Both the position numbers and the translations under genes were made by a program. Shown one piece after another: positions 54,080-63,356 of a stretch of 64,000 bases of DNA (the first letter of the stretch is position 1; every line of letters starts with the position of its first letter). The DNA is from Beggiatoa alba B18LD (GTDB lineage: Bacteria; Pseudomonadota; Gammaproteobacteria; Beggiatoales; Beggiatoaceae). Below the pieces are notes generated by a model that was not told the DNA's origin, searched no databases, and saw only the letters and a program-made list of their open reading frames with translations. Location: contig NZ_JH600070.1 of NCBI RefSeq assembly GCF_000245015.1, forward strand, positions 3,976,780 through 4,040,779, written 5' to 3'.

Positions 54080-54324
54080 TAACCTGAGTTCGGCGATATT
54101 TATAAAATAAAACAGATACCTGCTAGGTTTTTAAAACCTAGCAGGTCTTTTTTTTGTCTGAATCAGAATTCACAGAATTTTCAGAATTAGCAGAATTAAA
54201 AACAATTAAAAACAATTAAAAACATAATTTTTTATTCTTTTAATTTTCTTGTCTTTTTAATTCTGAAAATTCTGATTCAGACAAACTGTTGTCTTTTTAA
54301 AAGAAACTCGCCGAACTCAGGTTA
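54080..54324. repeat. Family-B element (245 bp), compact reference copy
   Basis: TAACCTGAGTTCGGCGATAT (54080) and CTCGCCGAACTCAGGTTA (ending 54324) are nearly perfect inverted ends. Inside, in order: AAATAAAACAGATA, a palindrome GACCTGCTAGG-type (about 54118-54148), TTGTCTGAATCAGAATTC with CAGAATT units, an AAAACAATT triplication, then the return arm CTGATTCAGACAA and CTTTTTAAAAGAAA. No open reading frame. Confidence 0.9.
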
Positions 54325-54381
54325 TTTTTAATCTATTTTTTAACAGCTTAAGTTTGGGTGAGATTTTACAGATAGCGCATA

Positions 54382-54449
54382 GACCTGCTAGGTTTTGAAA
54401 ACCTAGCAAGTCTCTGTTTTATTTTATAAATATTACCGTATTCGGGTGA
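54382..54449. repeat. Family-B fragment
   Basis: A CCTGCTAGGTTTT/AAAACCTAGCA palindrome followed by CTGTTTTATTTTATAAATAT and a degenerate right end ACCGTATTCGGGTGA. The left end is missing. The rest of 54325-54731, ahead of sbp, holds no other recognisable feature. Confidence 0.7.
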
Positions 54450-54731
54450 ATTAAATTCACTAAACGGTGTTCTGCTAAGGAATAAATTGCAATTTTGAGT
54501 AAAACATTGATAACGTGACTTGTCCGTCATTGCCCAAGCAAACCATACACGCATTTAATATTTTGATAAATCAACTTATTTTTAAAAATACGATAAGCAA
54601 TTTTTCTTAATAGCAATAACCAAAGGCTATTAATGAATACCAATCTATTCTTTTTCATGATTACCTTTTCTCGTTACAGTAAAGCGTAACAGGTCACTTT
54701 TAAAATGTTTTTCTCTCAGGAATCTACGTCT

Positions 54732-55727
54732 ATGTCATTCAAAAAAATCATTTCCTCTTTATTAATGGGTCTCAGTCTCTCGATTTCTGTTCCTGCAGCA
54801 GAAATTACTTTGTTGAATGTTTCTTATGACCCTACCCGCGAACTCTATCAAGCATTTAACCCTGCGTTTGCTAAATATTGGCAGGCGAAAACAGGGGATA
54901 CCGTTACGATTAATCAATCTCATGGCGGTTCTGGTAAACAAGCACGGGCGGTGATTGATGGCTTAGAAGCGGATATCGTGACCCTTGCATTAGCTTACGA
55001 TATCGACGTGATTGCTGGGAAAGGCTTATTAGCCACAGATTGGCAAAAGAAATTAGCGAATAATAGTAGCCCTTATACTTCTACTATCGTTTTTTTAGTG
55101 CGTAAAGGTAATCCTAAAGGGATTAAAGACTGGGATGATTTAATTAAAGAAGGCGTTTCTGTGATTACGCCAAATCCAAAAACTTCGGGCGGGGCGCGTT
55201 GGAATTATCTCGCTGCGTGGGGCTACGCGCTGAAAAAATTCGGCAATGATGAGGCAAAAGCGCAAGAATTTGTCGCGCAATTGTTCCGTCATGTGCCTGT
55301 GTTAGATACAGGCGCACGGGGCGCGACAAATACCTTTGCGCAACGTGGTATCGGTGATGTTTTGTTAGCTTGGGAAAATGAGGCGTATTTAGTTTTAAAA
55401 GAATCAAAAGATTTTGAAATTGTGACACCCTCACTCAGTATTTTGGCAGAACCGCCCGTTGCGGTTGTCGACAAAGTGGTTAAACGTCGAGGGACTGAAA
55501 AAGTAGCACAAGCCTACTTAGCATTTTTATATACCGAAGAAGGACAAGAAATCGCCGCGCAAAACTTCTACCGTCCCAGCGTATCTAGCGTTGCAGAACG
55601 ACACAAAGATAAATTTGCCCATGTTGAACTATTCACCATCGATGAATTATTCGGTGGCTGGTCAAAAGCACAAACGACACATTTCCAAGATGGCGGTGTG
55701 TTCGACAAAATCTATCAGGTGAAGTAA
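54732..55727 (+). CDS. Sulfate ABC transporter substrate-binding protein
   Basis: 331 aa from ATG 54732 ([20 protein letters not shown]), which opens a signal peptide ending PAA; a longer frame to 54705 does not improve it. Family hallmarks [56 protein letters not shown] and [20 protein letters not shown] identify a periplasmic Sbp/CysP-type sulfate or thiosulfate binder. It heads sbp-cysT-cysW-cysA. A 115-bp gap to cysT may contain processing or internal regulatory signals. Confidence 0.95.
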   Translation: MSFKKIISSLLMGLSLSISVPAAEITLLNVSYDPTRELYQAFNPAFAKYWQAKTGDTVTINQSHGGSGKQARAVIDGLEADIVTLALAYDIDVIAGKGLLATDWQKKLANNSSPYTSTIVFLVRKGNPKGIKDWDDLIKEGVSVITPNPKTSGGARWNYLAAWGYALKKFGNDEAKAQEFVAQLFRHVPVLDTGARGATNTFAQRGIGDVLLAWENEAYLVLKESKDFEIVTPSLSILAEPPVAVVDKVVKRRGTEKVAQAYLAFLYTEEGQEIAAQNFYRPSVSSVAERHKDKFAHVELFTIDELFGGWSKAQTTHFQDGGVFDKIYQVK

Positions 55728-55842
55728 CGCATTGAATTTTTACAATAGCAATGCTCACTATTTAGAGACTTATCCGTACAGTGTTCATGGATGAGTCTCA
55801 TTTTTATCTATCTCTTTTTATCGATGTTTAGAGGTTTTATCT

Positions 55843-56742
55843 GTGTCCACTGTCAACCCTGTAGCCCTTAGCGTGCCTCAAGAAACTGAGGGGGTTGCCG
55901 CACCATCGGCGCGTTCTTGGTTTCATAAAAAACACAGTGTCCTACCTGGATTTTCACTGACTTTAGGCTACACCCTATTTTATTTATGTTTAATCGTTTT
56001 AATTCCTTTATCCATGGTTGTGTTTAAAACCTTTACATTGAGTTGGGAAGGGTTTTGGGCGGCGATTACCTCGGAGCGAGTTCTGGCATCTTATCGCTTA
56101 TCGTTTGGCTCGGCACTGATTGCCGCACTGATTAATGCCTTGTTTGGCTTTATCGTCGCGTGGATATTGGTACGTTATGACTTTGTTGGCAGACGGGTGA
56201 TTGATGCCTTAGTCGATTTACCCTTTGCGATGCCGACGGCTGTTGCGGGGATTGCGTTAACAGCGATTTATGCACCCAATGGCATTGTTGGGCAATATTT
56301 AGAACCTTTAGGAATTAAAGTCGCTTTCACCCCCATTGGTATTATGATTGCGATGATATTCATCGGCTTACCTTTTGTCGTGCGAACAGTACAACCCGTG
56401 TTAGCCGATTTAGAAAAAGATGTTGAAGAGGCGGCCGCCAGTTTGGGGGCGAATCGTTGGCAAACATTTTGGCTCGTCATTTTACCAAGTATTGTGCCTG
56501 CTTTATTAACAGGGTTTGCATTAGCCTTTGCGCGGGCACTGGGTGAATATGGGTCGGTAATTTTCATCGCGGGTAATATGCCGATGGTTTCAGAAATTAC
56601 ACCATTATTAATCATCATTAAGTTGGAACAATATGATTATGCAGGGGCGACAGCTATCGCGTTAGTGATGTTAGTCATTTCTTTTGCCCTGTTATTTGTG
56701 ATTAACCTGCTTCAAAGCTGGACACAACAACGCAATAGTTAG
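55843..56742 (+). CDS. cysT: Sulfate ABC transporter permease CysT (CysU)
   Basis: 299-aa inner-membrane permease, GTG start. About six membrane helices; the N-terminus has an extra 30-residue soluble lead. The EAA loop that contacts the ATPase is EAAASLGANRWQTFWLVILP. Other CysT marks include VDLPFAMPTAVAGIALTAIY and ALGEYGSVIFIAGNMP. It is followed by cysW after 12 bp and functions with CysW and CysA in sulfate import. Confidence 0.95.
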   Translation: MSTVNPVALSVPQETEGVAAPSARSWFHKKHSVLPGFSLTLGYTLFYLCLIVLIPLSMVVFKTFTLSWEGFWAAITSERVLASYRLSFGSALIAALINALFGFIVAWILVRYDFVGRRVIDALVDLPFAMPTAVAGIALTAIYAPNGIVGQYLEPLGIKVAFTPIGIMIAMIFIGLPFVVRTVQPVLADLEKDVEEAAASLGANRWQTFWLVILPSIVPALLTGFALAFARALGEYGSVIFIAGNMPMVSEITPLLIIIKLEQYDYAGATAIALVMLVISFALLFVINLLQSWTQQRNS

Positions 56743-56754
56743 GATTTATCGAGA

Positions 56755-57609
56755 ATGTCTCATTTTGCAACCCCTCATCACAGTATCAGCGAACCACGTT
56801 GGGTACGTTATAGTTTATTAACTATCGGCTTAGTTTTTTTAACTATTTTTATTTTATTACCCCTATTTGTCGTCTTTCATGAAGCCTTTGCAAAAGGTTG
56901 GCAGACCTATATCACCGCATTAAGTGAACCTGATGCAAAAGCTGCAATTTATCTCACCCTGATTACAACCGCGATTGCTGTCCCTTTAAATCTAGTTTTT
57001 GGCGTAACAGCCGCATGGGCAATTGCAAAATTTGAATTTACAGGGAAAAACTTTTTAATCACGTTAATTGATTTACCGTTTTCCATTTCCCCTGTCATTT
57101 CTGGCTTAATTTACGTCTTACTCTTTGGATTACAAGGATTATTAGGTGAGTGGCTTATCGACCACAATATCAAAATTATCTTTGCTATTCCAGGCATTGT
57201 GCTGGCAACAATTTTTGTCACCTTCCCCTTTGTTGCACGGGAATTAATTCCCTTAATGCAAGCACAAGGAACGGACGAGGAAGAAGCCGCCGTTTCTTTA
57301 GGAGCAAATGGTTGGCAGACTTTTTGGCATATTACCCTGCCAAATATTAAATGGGGTTTGCTGTATGGTGTGTTGCTGTGTAATGCACGGGCGATGGGAG
57401 AATTTGGCGCGGTGTCGGTCGTGTCAGGTCACATTCGCGGGCTAACAAATACAATGCCTTTGCACATTGAAATTTTATACAACGAATACAATGCCCCCGC
57501 TGCATTTGCGGTGGCTTCCTTATTGGCACTATTAGCCATTGTAACCCTCGTGTTTAAAACCTTATTAGAATGGCAAGTTCAAAAAGAATTTGCCAAAGAT
57601 GCTGCCTAA
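56755..57609 (+). CDS. cysW: Sulfate ABC transporter permease CysW
   Basis: 284-aa partner permease. EAA loop [20 protein letters not shown], CysW hallmarks [20 protein letters not shown] and [19 protein letters not shown], and the C-terminal [12 protein letters not shown] motif are present. Six membrane helices expected. It follows cysT by 12 bp and precedes cysA by 28 bp. The two permeases form the heteromeric channel. Confidence 0.95.
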   Translation: MSHFATPHHSISEPRWVRYSLLTIGLVFLTIFILLPLFVVFHEAFAKGWQTYITALSEPDAKAAIYLTLITTAIAVPLNLVFGVTAAWAIAKFEFTGKNFLITLIDLPFSISPVISGLIYVLLFGLQGLLGEWLIDHNIKIIFAIPGIVLATIFVTFPFVARELIPLMQAQGTDEEEAAVSLGANGWQTFWHITLPNIKWGLLYGVLLCNARAMGEFGAVSVVSGHIRGLTNTMPLHIEILYNEYNAPAAFAVASLLALLAIVTLVFKTLLEWQVQKEFAKDAA

Positions 57610-57637
57610 TTGTCCCTAGCCAATTTGTGAACGAATC

Positions 57638-58690
57638 ATGAGTATTACCATTCAAAACATCCAAAAAACGTTTAATCAATACCAAGCGTTGAAAAGCATC
57701 AATTTAGAAGTACCAACAGGCGAATTAGTCGCGCTGTTAGGTCCTTCAGGCTGTGGAAAAACCACGCTATTACGCATTATTGCGGGTTTAGAAACCCCCG
57801 ATTCAGGCAATATTTATTTTCATGGCGAAGAAACTACCAGCCAGCCTGTACAAGAAAGACAAGTCGGCTTTGTCTTCCAACACTATGCTTTATTTCGGCA
57901 TTTAACTGTATTTGAAAATGTAGCATTTGGCTTACGAGTGCGTCCACGCCATTCCCGTCCGCCAAAAGCTGAAATTCGTAAACGGGTAGAAAGTCTATTG
58001 AAATTAGTTCAATTACATGGACTTGCTGACCGTTATCCCCGCCAATTATCAGGTGGACAACGGCAACGGGTTGCACTAGCGCGAGCATTAGCCGTTGAAC
58101 CCAAAGTGTTGCTACTTGATGAACCTTTTGGCGCGTTAGATGCCAATGTTAGAAAAGAATTGCGTCGCTGGTTACGCCAACTACATGACGAAATCCACTT
58201 AACCAGTGTTTTCGTCACCCATGACCAAGAAGAAGCCATGGAAGTATCGGACAGCATCGTAGTGATGAATCAAGGGAAAATCGAACAAATCGGCACACCC
58301 AATGAAATTTATGAGCACCCAGCAAACCCCTTCGTTTACCAATTTTTAGGTAATGTAAACCTTTTTCATGGACGCTTACAAAACGGCACGGTTCATGTTG
58401 GGGATGCACAAATTCCATTAAACGAACATCACCATATAGAACAATCTGAAACAGTTGCCTATGTCCGTCCGCATGAATTAGAAATTACCCGCGCCCCCCA
58501 TCAAAGCGCGTTAGAAGCGATTATTACCACCATTAGTAAAGTCGGCTCTTCTATCCGCTTAGAACTACATCGCCCAGATGATGAAAACGTCTTACAAGCA
58601 GAACTAAGCAAAGGCGAATTTGAACAACTCAGCCTGCAAAAAGGTGAAAAAGTCTTTATAAAGCCAAAACAAATGCGCGTCTTTTTATAA
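57638..58690 (+). CDS. cysA: Sulfate ABC transporter ATP-binding protein CysA
   Basis: 350-aa cytosolic ATPase. Walker [17 protein letters not shown]-loop VFQHYALF, signature [16 protein letters not shown], Walker [12 protein letters not shown] and switch histidine in [10 protein letters not shown]. The C-terminal TOBE-like domain includes [15 protein letters not shown]. It ends the transporter operon; a hairpin lies 23 bp after the stop. Confidence 0.97.
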   Translation: MSITIQNIQKTFNQYQALKSINLEVPTGELVALLGPSGCGKTTLLRIIAGLETPDSGNIYFHGEETTSQPVQERQVGFVFQHYALFRHLTVFENVAFGLRVRPRHSRPPKAEIRKRVESLLKLVQLHGLADRYPRQLSGGQRQRVALARALAVEPKVLLLDEPFGALDANVRKELRRWLRQLHDEIHLTSVFVTHDQEEAMEVSDSIVVMNQGKIEQIGTPNEIYEHPANPFVYQFLGNVNLFHGRLQNGTVHVGDAQIPLNEHHHIEQSETVAYVRPHELEITRAPHQSALEAIITTISKVGSSIRLELHRPDDENVLQAELSKGEFEQLSLQKGEKVFIKPKQMRVFL

Positions 58691-58712
58691 CAAAAATCTA
58701 AGGGCAGCAAAC

Positions 58713-58750
58713 GGATACCCCCATTTTTAAACGGCGGTATCCCTATTTTA
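58713..58750 (+). terminator. Putative terminator after cysA
   Basis: Stem GGATACC / GGTATCC (58713-58719 and 58736-58742) followed by CTATTTTATAA. The loop is 16 bases and the T tract interrupted, so it is a moderate candidate. Confidence 0.5.
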
Positions 58751-58939
58751 TAAAAAACAACTTAACAAGTTTTTTATAAAAACCATTGAATTGTTATACA
58801 TAATTAGCGTAAACTACGCCGTTTTTTATTCGCAATTCACTGATGAAAAATAAGGTTTTTTTACAATGCGAGTTCATTGCAAACCCTTATTTTTGCTATT
58901 TAGCGTTTTTTGTTCTTTAACATTTAGAGTCCTCTCATC

Positions 58940-59395
58940 ATGTTCGAAAATAAACCGAAAATATCCCCGTTAGCCCGCCGTGCAGCGCGAGAACGTGTAC
59001 TCCAAGCCTTATACCAATGGCTATTTACAGGACAATCCGTTTCAAGCATCGAGGAACAATTTCTCGTTGACCAAGACATGAGCAAAGTGGATATTCCTTA
59101 TTTTCATAAGCTACTCCACGAGATTCCACTCTACACTGCTGGATTAAATGAAAAATTCAGCTCCTTCTTAGACCGTCCCGTCGCCCAATTAGACCCCATT
59201 GAACAAGTTATCTTATGGATAGGCAGTTATGAACTGTCCTACTGTCCTGATATTCCTTGGCGCGTCGCTATTAACGAATCTGTAGAACTGGCAAAACGCT
59301 TCGGTGCAGATAAAAGCCATAAATATATCAATGGGATACTAGATAAATTAGCCCATCGCTTACAAGTTGAAAATCCTGTGCGTCAATCCGCATAA
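58940..59395 (+). CDS. nusB: Transcription antitermination protein NusB
   Basis: 151-aa helical RNA-binding factor that with NusE binds boxA of rRNA operons. N-terminal RRAARERVLQALYQWLFTG and C-terminal IPWRVAINESVELAKRFGAD plus KYINGILDKLAH are the conserved blocks. Length is typical. Usually ribE/ribH precede nusB; here the upstream gene is cysA, about 250 bp away, so nusB has its own promoter region, probably in the AT-rich stretch 58760-58935. Confidence 0.94.
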   Translation: MFENKPKISPLARRAARERVLQALYQWLFTGQSVSSIEEQFLVDQDMSKVDIPYFHKLLHEIPLYTAGLNEKFSSFLDRPVAQLDPIEQVILWIGSYELSYCPDIPWRVAINESVELAKRFGADKSHKYINGILDKLAHRLQVENPVRQSA

Positions 59396-59416
59396 TATCT
59401 CTGTGAATATTGCCTT

Positions 59417-59695
59417 ATGGGATTAATCCGTTTTCTTATTTATTCTGCTATTGCGGCATTTCTTTGGTATATCATTCGCCGATATATTGCCTCTCTCAAA
59501 CGAGAGATAATGACCCGCAAAAGCAATACCTCTCAAACAACGGTTAAACAACAAGGCTTAATGCTCCGTTGCCGTCGTTGCCAAACGCATTTACCAGAAA
59601 CAGAAGTATCACGCCAAAAGACAGCAGATAACGAATTTATCCCTGTTATACAAAATGATAAGTGCGTACATTGTGGTAAACAGATGCTTGATTAA
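59417..59695 (+). CDS. PP0621-like small membrane protein with zinc-ribbon cysteines
   Basis: 92 aa. One N-terminal membrane helix (FLIYSAIAAFLWYIIRRYIA), a basic linker, then two CxxC pairs (CRRCQTHLPETEV and CVHCGKQMLD), like the PP0621 family of small uncharacterised proteobacterial proteins. A zinc ribbon facing the cytosol is inferred. It lies 21 bp after nusB and is followed four bases after its stop by a family-A element. Confidence 0.82.
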   Translation: MGLIRFLIYSAIAAFLWYIIRRYIASLKREIMTRKSNTSQTTVKQQGLMLRCRRCQTHLPETEVSRQKTADNEFIPVIQNDKCVHCGKQMLD

Positions 59696-59699
59696 AACC

Positions 59700-59794
59700 T
59701 ATAGTAACCGTACCACAAAGTGATTTAAATTTAGGACTGGCAGTCCTGTGAGGACTGCCAGTCCTTCACATCGTTTTATAGTGCGTTTACTATA
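59700..59794. repeat. Family-A MITE-like element, copy 4 (95 bp)
   Basis: TATAGTAACCG ... CGTTTACTATA with the complete AGGACTGGCAGTCCT / AGGACTGCCAGTCCT centre, nearly identical to copy 1. It ends two bases before a family-B element begins. Confidence 0.9.
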
Positions 59795-59796
59795 TC

Positions 59797-60084
59797 TAAC
59801 CTGAGTTCGGCGAGTTTCTTTTAAAAAAGACAACCGCTTGTCTGAATCAGAATTCGCAGAATTGAAAAGCATGATTCACCTTAAATTTTTGGGTTAAGGG
59901 TTTTAAATCCTGCTAATCCTGATTCAGACAAGGTTTTAATCTTGTCTGGTGAATTCCGATGAAAAACAAGAGAATAATCTCTGCCAGTCCTTCAACCCTT
60001 TTCGCGTGCTCCGACAGACCTGCTAGGTTTTGAAAACCTAGCAGGTCTATGTTTTGTTTTATAAATATCGCCGAACTCAAGTTA
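59797..60084. repeat. Family-B element (288 bp)
   Basis: Ends TAACCTGAGTTCGGCGAG (59797) and TATCGCCGAACTCAAGTTA (ending 60084). Contains TTGTCTGAATCAGAATTC, loop AAAAGCATGATTCACC, shortened return arm, the GAATTCCGATGAAAAACAAG and CTTTTCGCGTGCTCCGACA segments and a perfect GACCTGCTAGGTTTT palindrome. 60085-60290, ahead of rsmH, shows no further repeat or clear promoter. Confidence 0.88.
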
Positions 60085-60290
60085 TTATCCGTCTTTTTTC
60101 AGGTTCGCTAAAGGCATGACAGGTTTCATATAAGCAGACATCGTCATCAGTCGTTTTTCCAGATGTTTTATAAGCAGTAGAAAAAATCTCTAATAAATTG
60201 TAGATAAAAGCTAATTTTAAAAAAACATTCACAAAAAATTTCAAAAATCAGACGTTCTACCCCAACAAAAAAACCGCAGGAGTATTCAGC

Positions 60291-61217
60291 GTGACCACAG
60301 AACACCGTTCTGTTTTATTACAAGAAGCCATTGACGCATTAAATATTCAAGCTGATGGCATTTATATCGATGGCACATTTGGACGGGGCGGGCATAGTCG
60401 CGCAATTTTGGCACGGTTGAGCGCACGAGGGCGGTTAATTGCGTTAGACCAAGACCCCGACGCTGTCAGCGTTGGGCAGGCGTTACAACAAAGCGATGCA
60501 CGTTTTTCTATCGAACACACTCCCTTTATGGATTTGCAAAAAGTGGTTGAAGCGCGTCAATTACAAGGAAAAATTAACGGTATTTTGTTAGATTTGGGGG
60601 TTTCTTCGCCACAGTTAGATACGCCAGAACGTGGCTTTAGTTTTATGCGGGATGGGGTTCTGGATATGCGCATGGATACCAGCAGTGGCGAGCCTGTGAG
60701 TGCGTGGCTTGCGCGGGCGGGAGAAAAAGACATTGCGGATATTTTAAAAAACTATGGGGAAGAGCGTCATGCACGTCGAATTGCCCGCGCCATTGTCAGC
60801 GCACGCACGCAAAAGCCATTAACCCATACGGTGCAATTGGCAGAAATTATTCGCACTGCACATCCTGCTTGGGAAGTGGATAAACACCCCGCAACCCGTT
60901 CTTTTCAAGCCTTACGGATTTTTATTAATCGTGAGTTAGCGCAGATAGAAGCCGTTTTACCGCAAGCCTTAGCCGTGTTAGCCAAACAAGGACGTTTAGC
61001 GGTGATTAGTTTCCATTCTTTGGAAGACCGTATTATTAAACGCTTTTTTCGGGACGAAGCCAAAGGCGACCCTTATCCGCCAAATTTTCCCATTCCTGCG
61101 CATTTATTAAACCCAACCGTGCGTTTAGTGGGGAAAGCGATTTATCCCAGTGATGCAGAAATTGATGAAAATCCTCGCGCCCGCAGTGCAGTTTTACGAA
61201 TTGCTGAACGGTTATAA
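60291..61217 (+). CDS. rsmH: 16S rRNA (cytosine-1402-N4) methyltransferase
   Basis: 308 aa, GTG start with AGGAG upstream. SAM-binding motif YIDGTFGRGGHSRAIL, LDLGVSSPQLDTPERGFSF, and the C-terminal RLAVISFHSLEDRIIKRFFR identify RsmH (MraW), which methylates C1402 in the decoding centre. In most gammaproteobacteria it lies between mraZ and ftsL at the head of the dcw cluster; here neither is present and the upstream region is repeat-filled. Confidence 0.96.
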   Translation: MTTEHRSVLLQEAIDALNIQADGIYIDGTFGRGGHSRAILARLSARGRLIALDQDPDAVSVGQALQQSDARFSIEHTPFMDLQKVVEARQLQGKINGILLDLGVSSPQLDTPERGFSFMRDGVLDMRMDTSSGEPVSAWLARAGEKDIADILKNYGEERHARRIARAIVSARTQKPLTHTVQLAEIIRTAHPAWEVDKHPATRSFQALRIFINRELAQIEAVLPQALAVLAKQGRLAVISFHSLEDRIIKRFFRDEAKGDPYPPNFPIPAHLLNPTVRLVGKAIYPSDAEIDENPRARSAVLRIAERL

Positions 61218-61329
61218 CTAGTTAAGATTCAGTAGGATTTTACATAAACAGGTAAGTAATTGAGTAAAATAGCCTATGCCATTTTACTCATATTAAAAAA
61301 AGATGAGGCTCAGATTAAAACAGTTAGCA

Positions 61330-61524
61330 TTAACCCATTATTTCTCCGACGATTGGTGGATCGTAATCTTTTTCTAGCGCAATTAATGGGAATACATTGT
61401 AATAAATTTGATTTTCTGACATCCATAAGCATTTTGCTAATTTTTCATTCAGTTCCGTGATAGTCATGCGTGGAGAGCCTGACTTTAATGCGACCACCTC
61501 GCCGATTTTAAATTGTTCTGACAT
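61330..61524 (-). CDS. DUF2158 family small protein
   Basis: 64 aa. The opening MSEQFKIGEVVALKSGSPRM matches the DUF2158 (YodC-like) pattern of a glycine-rich beta domain, and CLWMSENQIYYNVFPLIALE fits its second half. A GGAGAAATACGGCT-type binding region precedes the start on the minus strand. Function unknown. An open frame on the plus strand over the same bases is rejected. Confidence 0.82.
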   Translation of the reverse strand: MSEQFKIGEVVALKSGSPRMTITELNEKLAKCLWMSENQIYYNVFPLIALEKDYDPPIVGEIMG

Positions 61525-61836
61525 AGCCGTATTTCTCCATTAGTATCAATATTATGTGTTTGGAGCGCAATCTAATAAATTGTCATATTGTGCTCATAGA
61601 ATTATCCAATATTTTAAGAGTGATAGATATTATTTAACGATTGGATAATATTTAGTTAAAAAATATTTAATCGTTTTTCCCCAAATATCATGACATTTGC
61701 CATATTTCTTTTTACATGACTTACAGTCCCTCAATAAATGTAGAAAATATCCCCTCGCTACTTGTTATCATTAGGCAAGATACGTACTATGAATCGTTTA
61801 ATTCCGTGATTGAATTTTGACTGAGGGAGTCATCTC
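61525..61836. other. Divergent intergenic region with an inverted repeat
   Basis: 312 bp between the divergent DUF2158 gene and dapA. It contains a perfect 10-bp inverted repeat, ATTATCCAAT (61601-61610) and ATTGGATAAT (61640-61649), 29 bp apart, a possible operator for either gene. GAGGGAG (61820s) is the dapA ribosome binding site. Confidence 0.5.
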
Positions 61837-62709
61837 ATGTTTCAAGGCAGTATGGTGGCATTAGTCACCCCTATGCACACTGATGGCACATTAGACATTG
61901 AAGCCTTACGCCGTTTAGTGGAATTTCATATCGAAAACCAGACCGATGCCATTGTGGCGGCTGGTACAACGGGTGAATCTGCAACCCTATCCCATGCAGA
62001 AAATTGTGAAGTTATCCGCCTCGTGGTCGAGATGGCTAAAGGGCGCGTGCCCGTGATTGGCGGAACAGGTTCAAACTCTACGGCAGAAGCCATTGAATTG
62101 ACGGAATGTGCGAAAAAAGCGGGCGCGGACGCTTGTTTGTTAGTAACCCCCTACTACAACAAACCCACACAAGAAGGTTTATATCGTCATTATCGTAAAA
62201 TTGCCGAAAGTGTCGATATTCCCCAAATTCTCTACAACGTTCCTGGTCGCACGGCTTGCGATATGTTGCCAGAAACCGTTAAACGCTTATCGGTGATTGA
62301 TAATATTATCGGGATTAAAGAAGCTCTAGGCGACTTAAATCGCGTTGATGCCTTAGTTGCCTTTGCGAGTGATAAATTTGCGATTTATAGCGGTGATGAC
62401 AACACCGTGATGGAAGCAATTTTGCGCGGTATGAAAGGCACAATTTCTGTAACGGCAAATGTTGCCCCCAAGTTAATGCATGAAATGTGTTTAAAAGCCT
62501 TACAAGGCGACCGTGCAGGGGCAGAAGCGATTAATCAACGCTTACAAAAACTGCATATTGACTTATTTGTTGAAGCGAATCCTATCCCTGTTAAATGGGC
62601 CGTTCAACAAATGGGCTTAATTGGCGATGGCATTCGTTTGCCATTAACCCCACTTTCTGAAAAATATCACGCTGTTCTTAAGCAAGCCATGCAAGCAGCG
62701 GGTGTCTAA
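61837..62709 (+). CDS. dapA: 4-hydroxy-tetrahydrodipicolinate synthase
   Basis: 290-aa class I aldolase condensing pyruvate with aspartate semialdehyde for lysine and meso-DAP. Schiff-base lysine K161 in IIGIKEALGD, Y133 in LYNVPGRTACD and GTTGES (T44, T45) form the active site. Length is standard. Following the E. coli order it precedes bamC, but an extra lipoprotein gene intervenes. A hairpin follows 27 bp later. Confidence 0.97.
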   Translation: MFQGSMVALVTPMHTDGTLDIEALRRLVEFHIENQTDAIVAAGTTGESATLSHAENCEVIRLVVEMAKGRVPVIGGTGSNSTAEAIELTECAKKAGADACLLVTPYYNKPTQEGLYRHYRKIAESVDIPQILYNVPGRTACDMLPETVKRLSVIDNIIGIKEALGDLNRVDALVAFASDKFAIYSGDDNTVMEAILRGMKGTISVTANVAPKLMHEMCLKALQGDRAGAEAINQRLQKLHIDLFVEANPIPVKWAVQQMGLIGDGIRLPLTPLSEKYHAVLKQAMQAAGV

Positions 62710-62736
62710 TATAGACATAATCTAAACAGCTTTAAT

Positions 62737-62772
62737 AAGCGGTGAAATGTTAAAACCTTCACCGCTTTCTTA
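62737..62772 (+). terminator. Putative terminator after dapA
   Basis: A 9-bp stem AAGCGGTGA / TCACCGCTT (62737-62745 and 62759-62767) followed by TCTTAAATT. The T tract is short, so it may only partly terminate. Confidence 0.55.
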
Positions 62773-62818
62773 AATTAAGAAAACCTTACCACTTAACGAC
62801 ATCAATGGGTCAAAACAC

Positions 62819-63295
62819 ATGAAGCGGTTGATAAACCTTATCACGCTATCCGTTACGGTTGGATGTGCGACAGGCTGTAGTATTGTTGTTCCTTTCCTCG
62901 ATAAATCATGGGTCGATAATCCGAGCTACGAAAGTGGAAAAATTATGCAACCGTTGACGGTTTCTAGCGAATTAGCGAATAACAATGCTTCTCAACATAT
63001 CAGTACTTCTTCAAGTACGACTAATAAAAAAACGCCCGCTACATCAACAGCAACCACAGCACCTGTTATAACGCCAAAATTGGCAGAACCAAAGCCAACA
63101 CTTGCACCTCATACAACAACAAAACCAAATACATCACCCAATGCACGTGTAGAAACCGCAGAGCCTGATAGTATCGATACTACTGATGAAAATCTGACGG
63201 AAACCCCATTAGAACAACCGATAACATTAGAGCCGTTAGGCACTGCAAAAAAAGGCGGGTTAGGGTCAGGCGGATTTAAAACACCATCACCCTAA
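62819..63295 (+). CDS. Ser/Thr/Pro-rich lipoprotein
   Basis: 158 aa. A lipoprotein signal ends with the lipobox ATGC (C20), then SIVVPFLDKSWVDNPSYESG. The remainder is low-complexity (Thr, Ser, Pro, Ala; residues 60-130) and ends GGLGSGGFKTPSP. No conserved domain is recognised. It lies between dapA and bamC and may be co-transcribed with bamC (61-bp gap). Anchoring in the inner leaflet of the outer membrane is inferred. Confidence 0.78.
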   Translation: MKRLINLITLSVTVGCATGCSIVVPFLDKSWVDNPSYESGKIMQPLTVSSELANNNASQHISTSSSTTNKKTPATSTATTAPVITPKLAEPKPTLAPHTTTKPNTSPNARVETAEPDSIDTTDENLTETPLEQPITLEPLGTAKKGGLGSGGFKTPSP

Positions 63296-63356
63296 TTTCA
63301 TACTACTCAACGAATTACCATTGCCTCATCAAATTCTCATTGCCTAAGGTCTGACT

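Noticed and set aside
54366-54554. 62-codon minus-strand frame
   Set aside because: Most of it is translated family-B fragment and there is no binding site.
56268-56618. 116-codon minus-strand frame inside cysT
   Set aside because: Fully inside a permease gene with clear motifs; composition is that of reversed membrane-helix codons.
61260-61460. 66-codon plus-strand frame downstream of rsmH
   Set aside because: The opposite strand encodes a DUF2158 protein with a clear family pattern; the plus frame has none.
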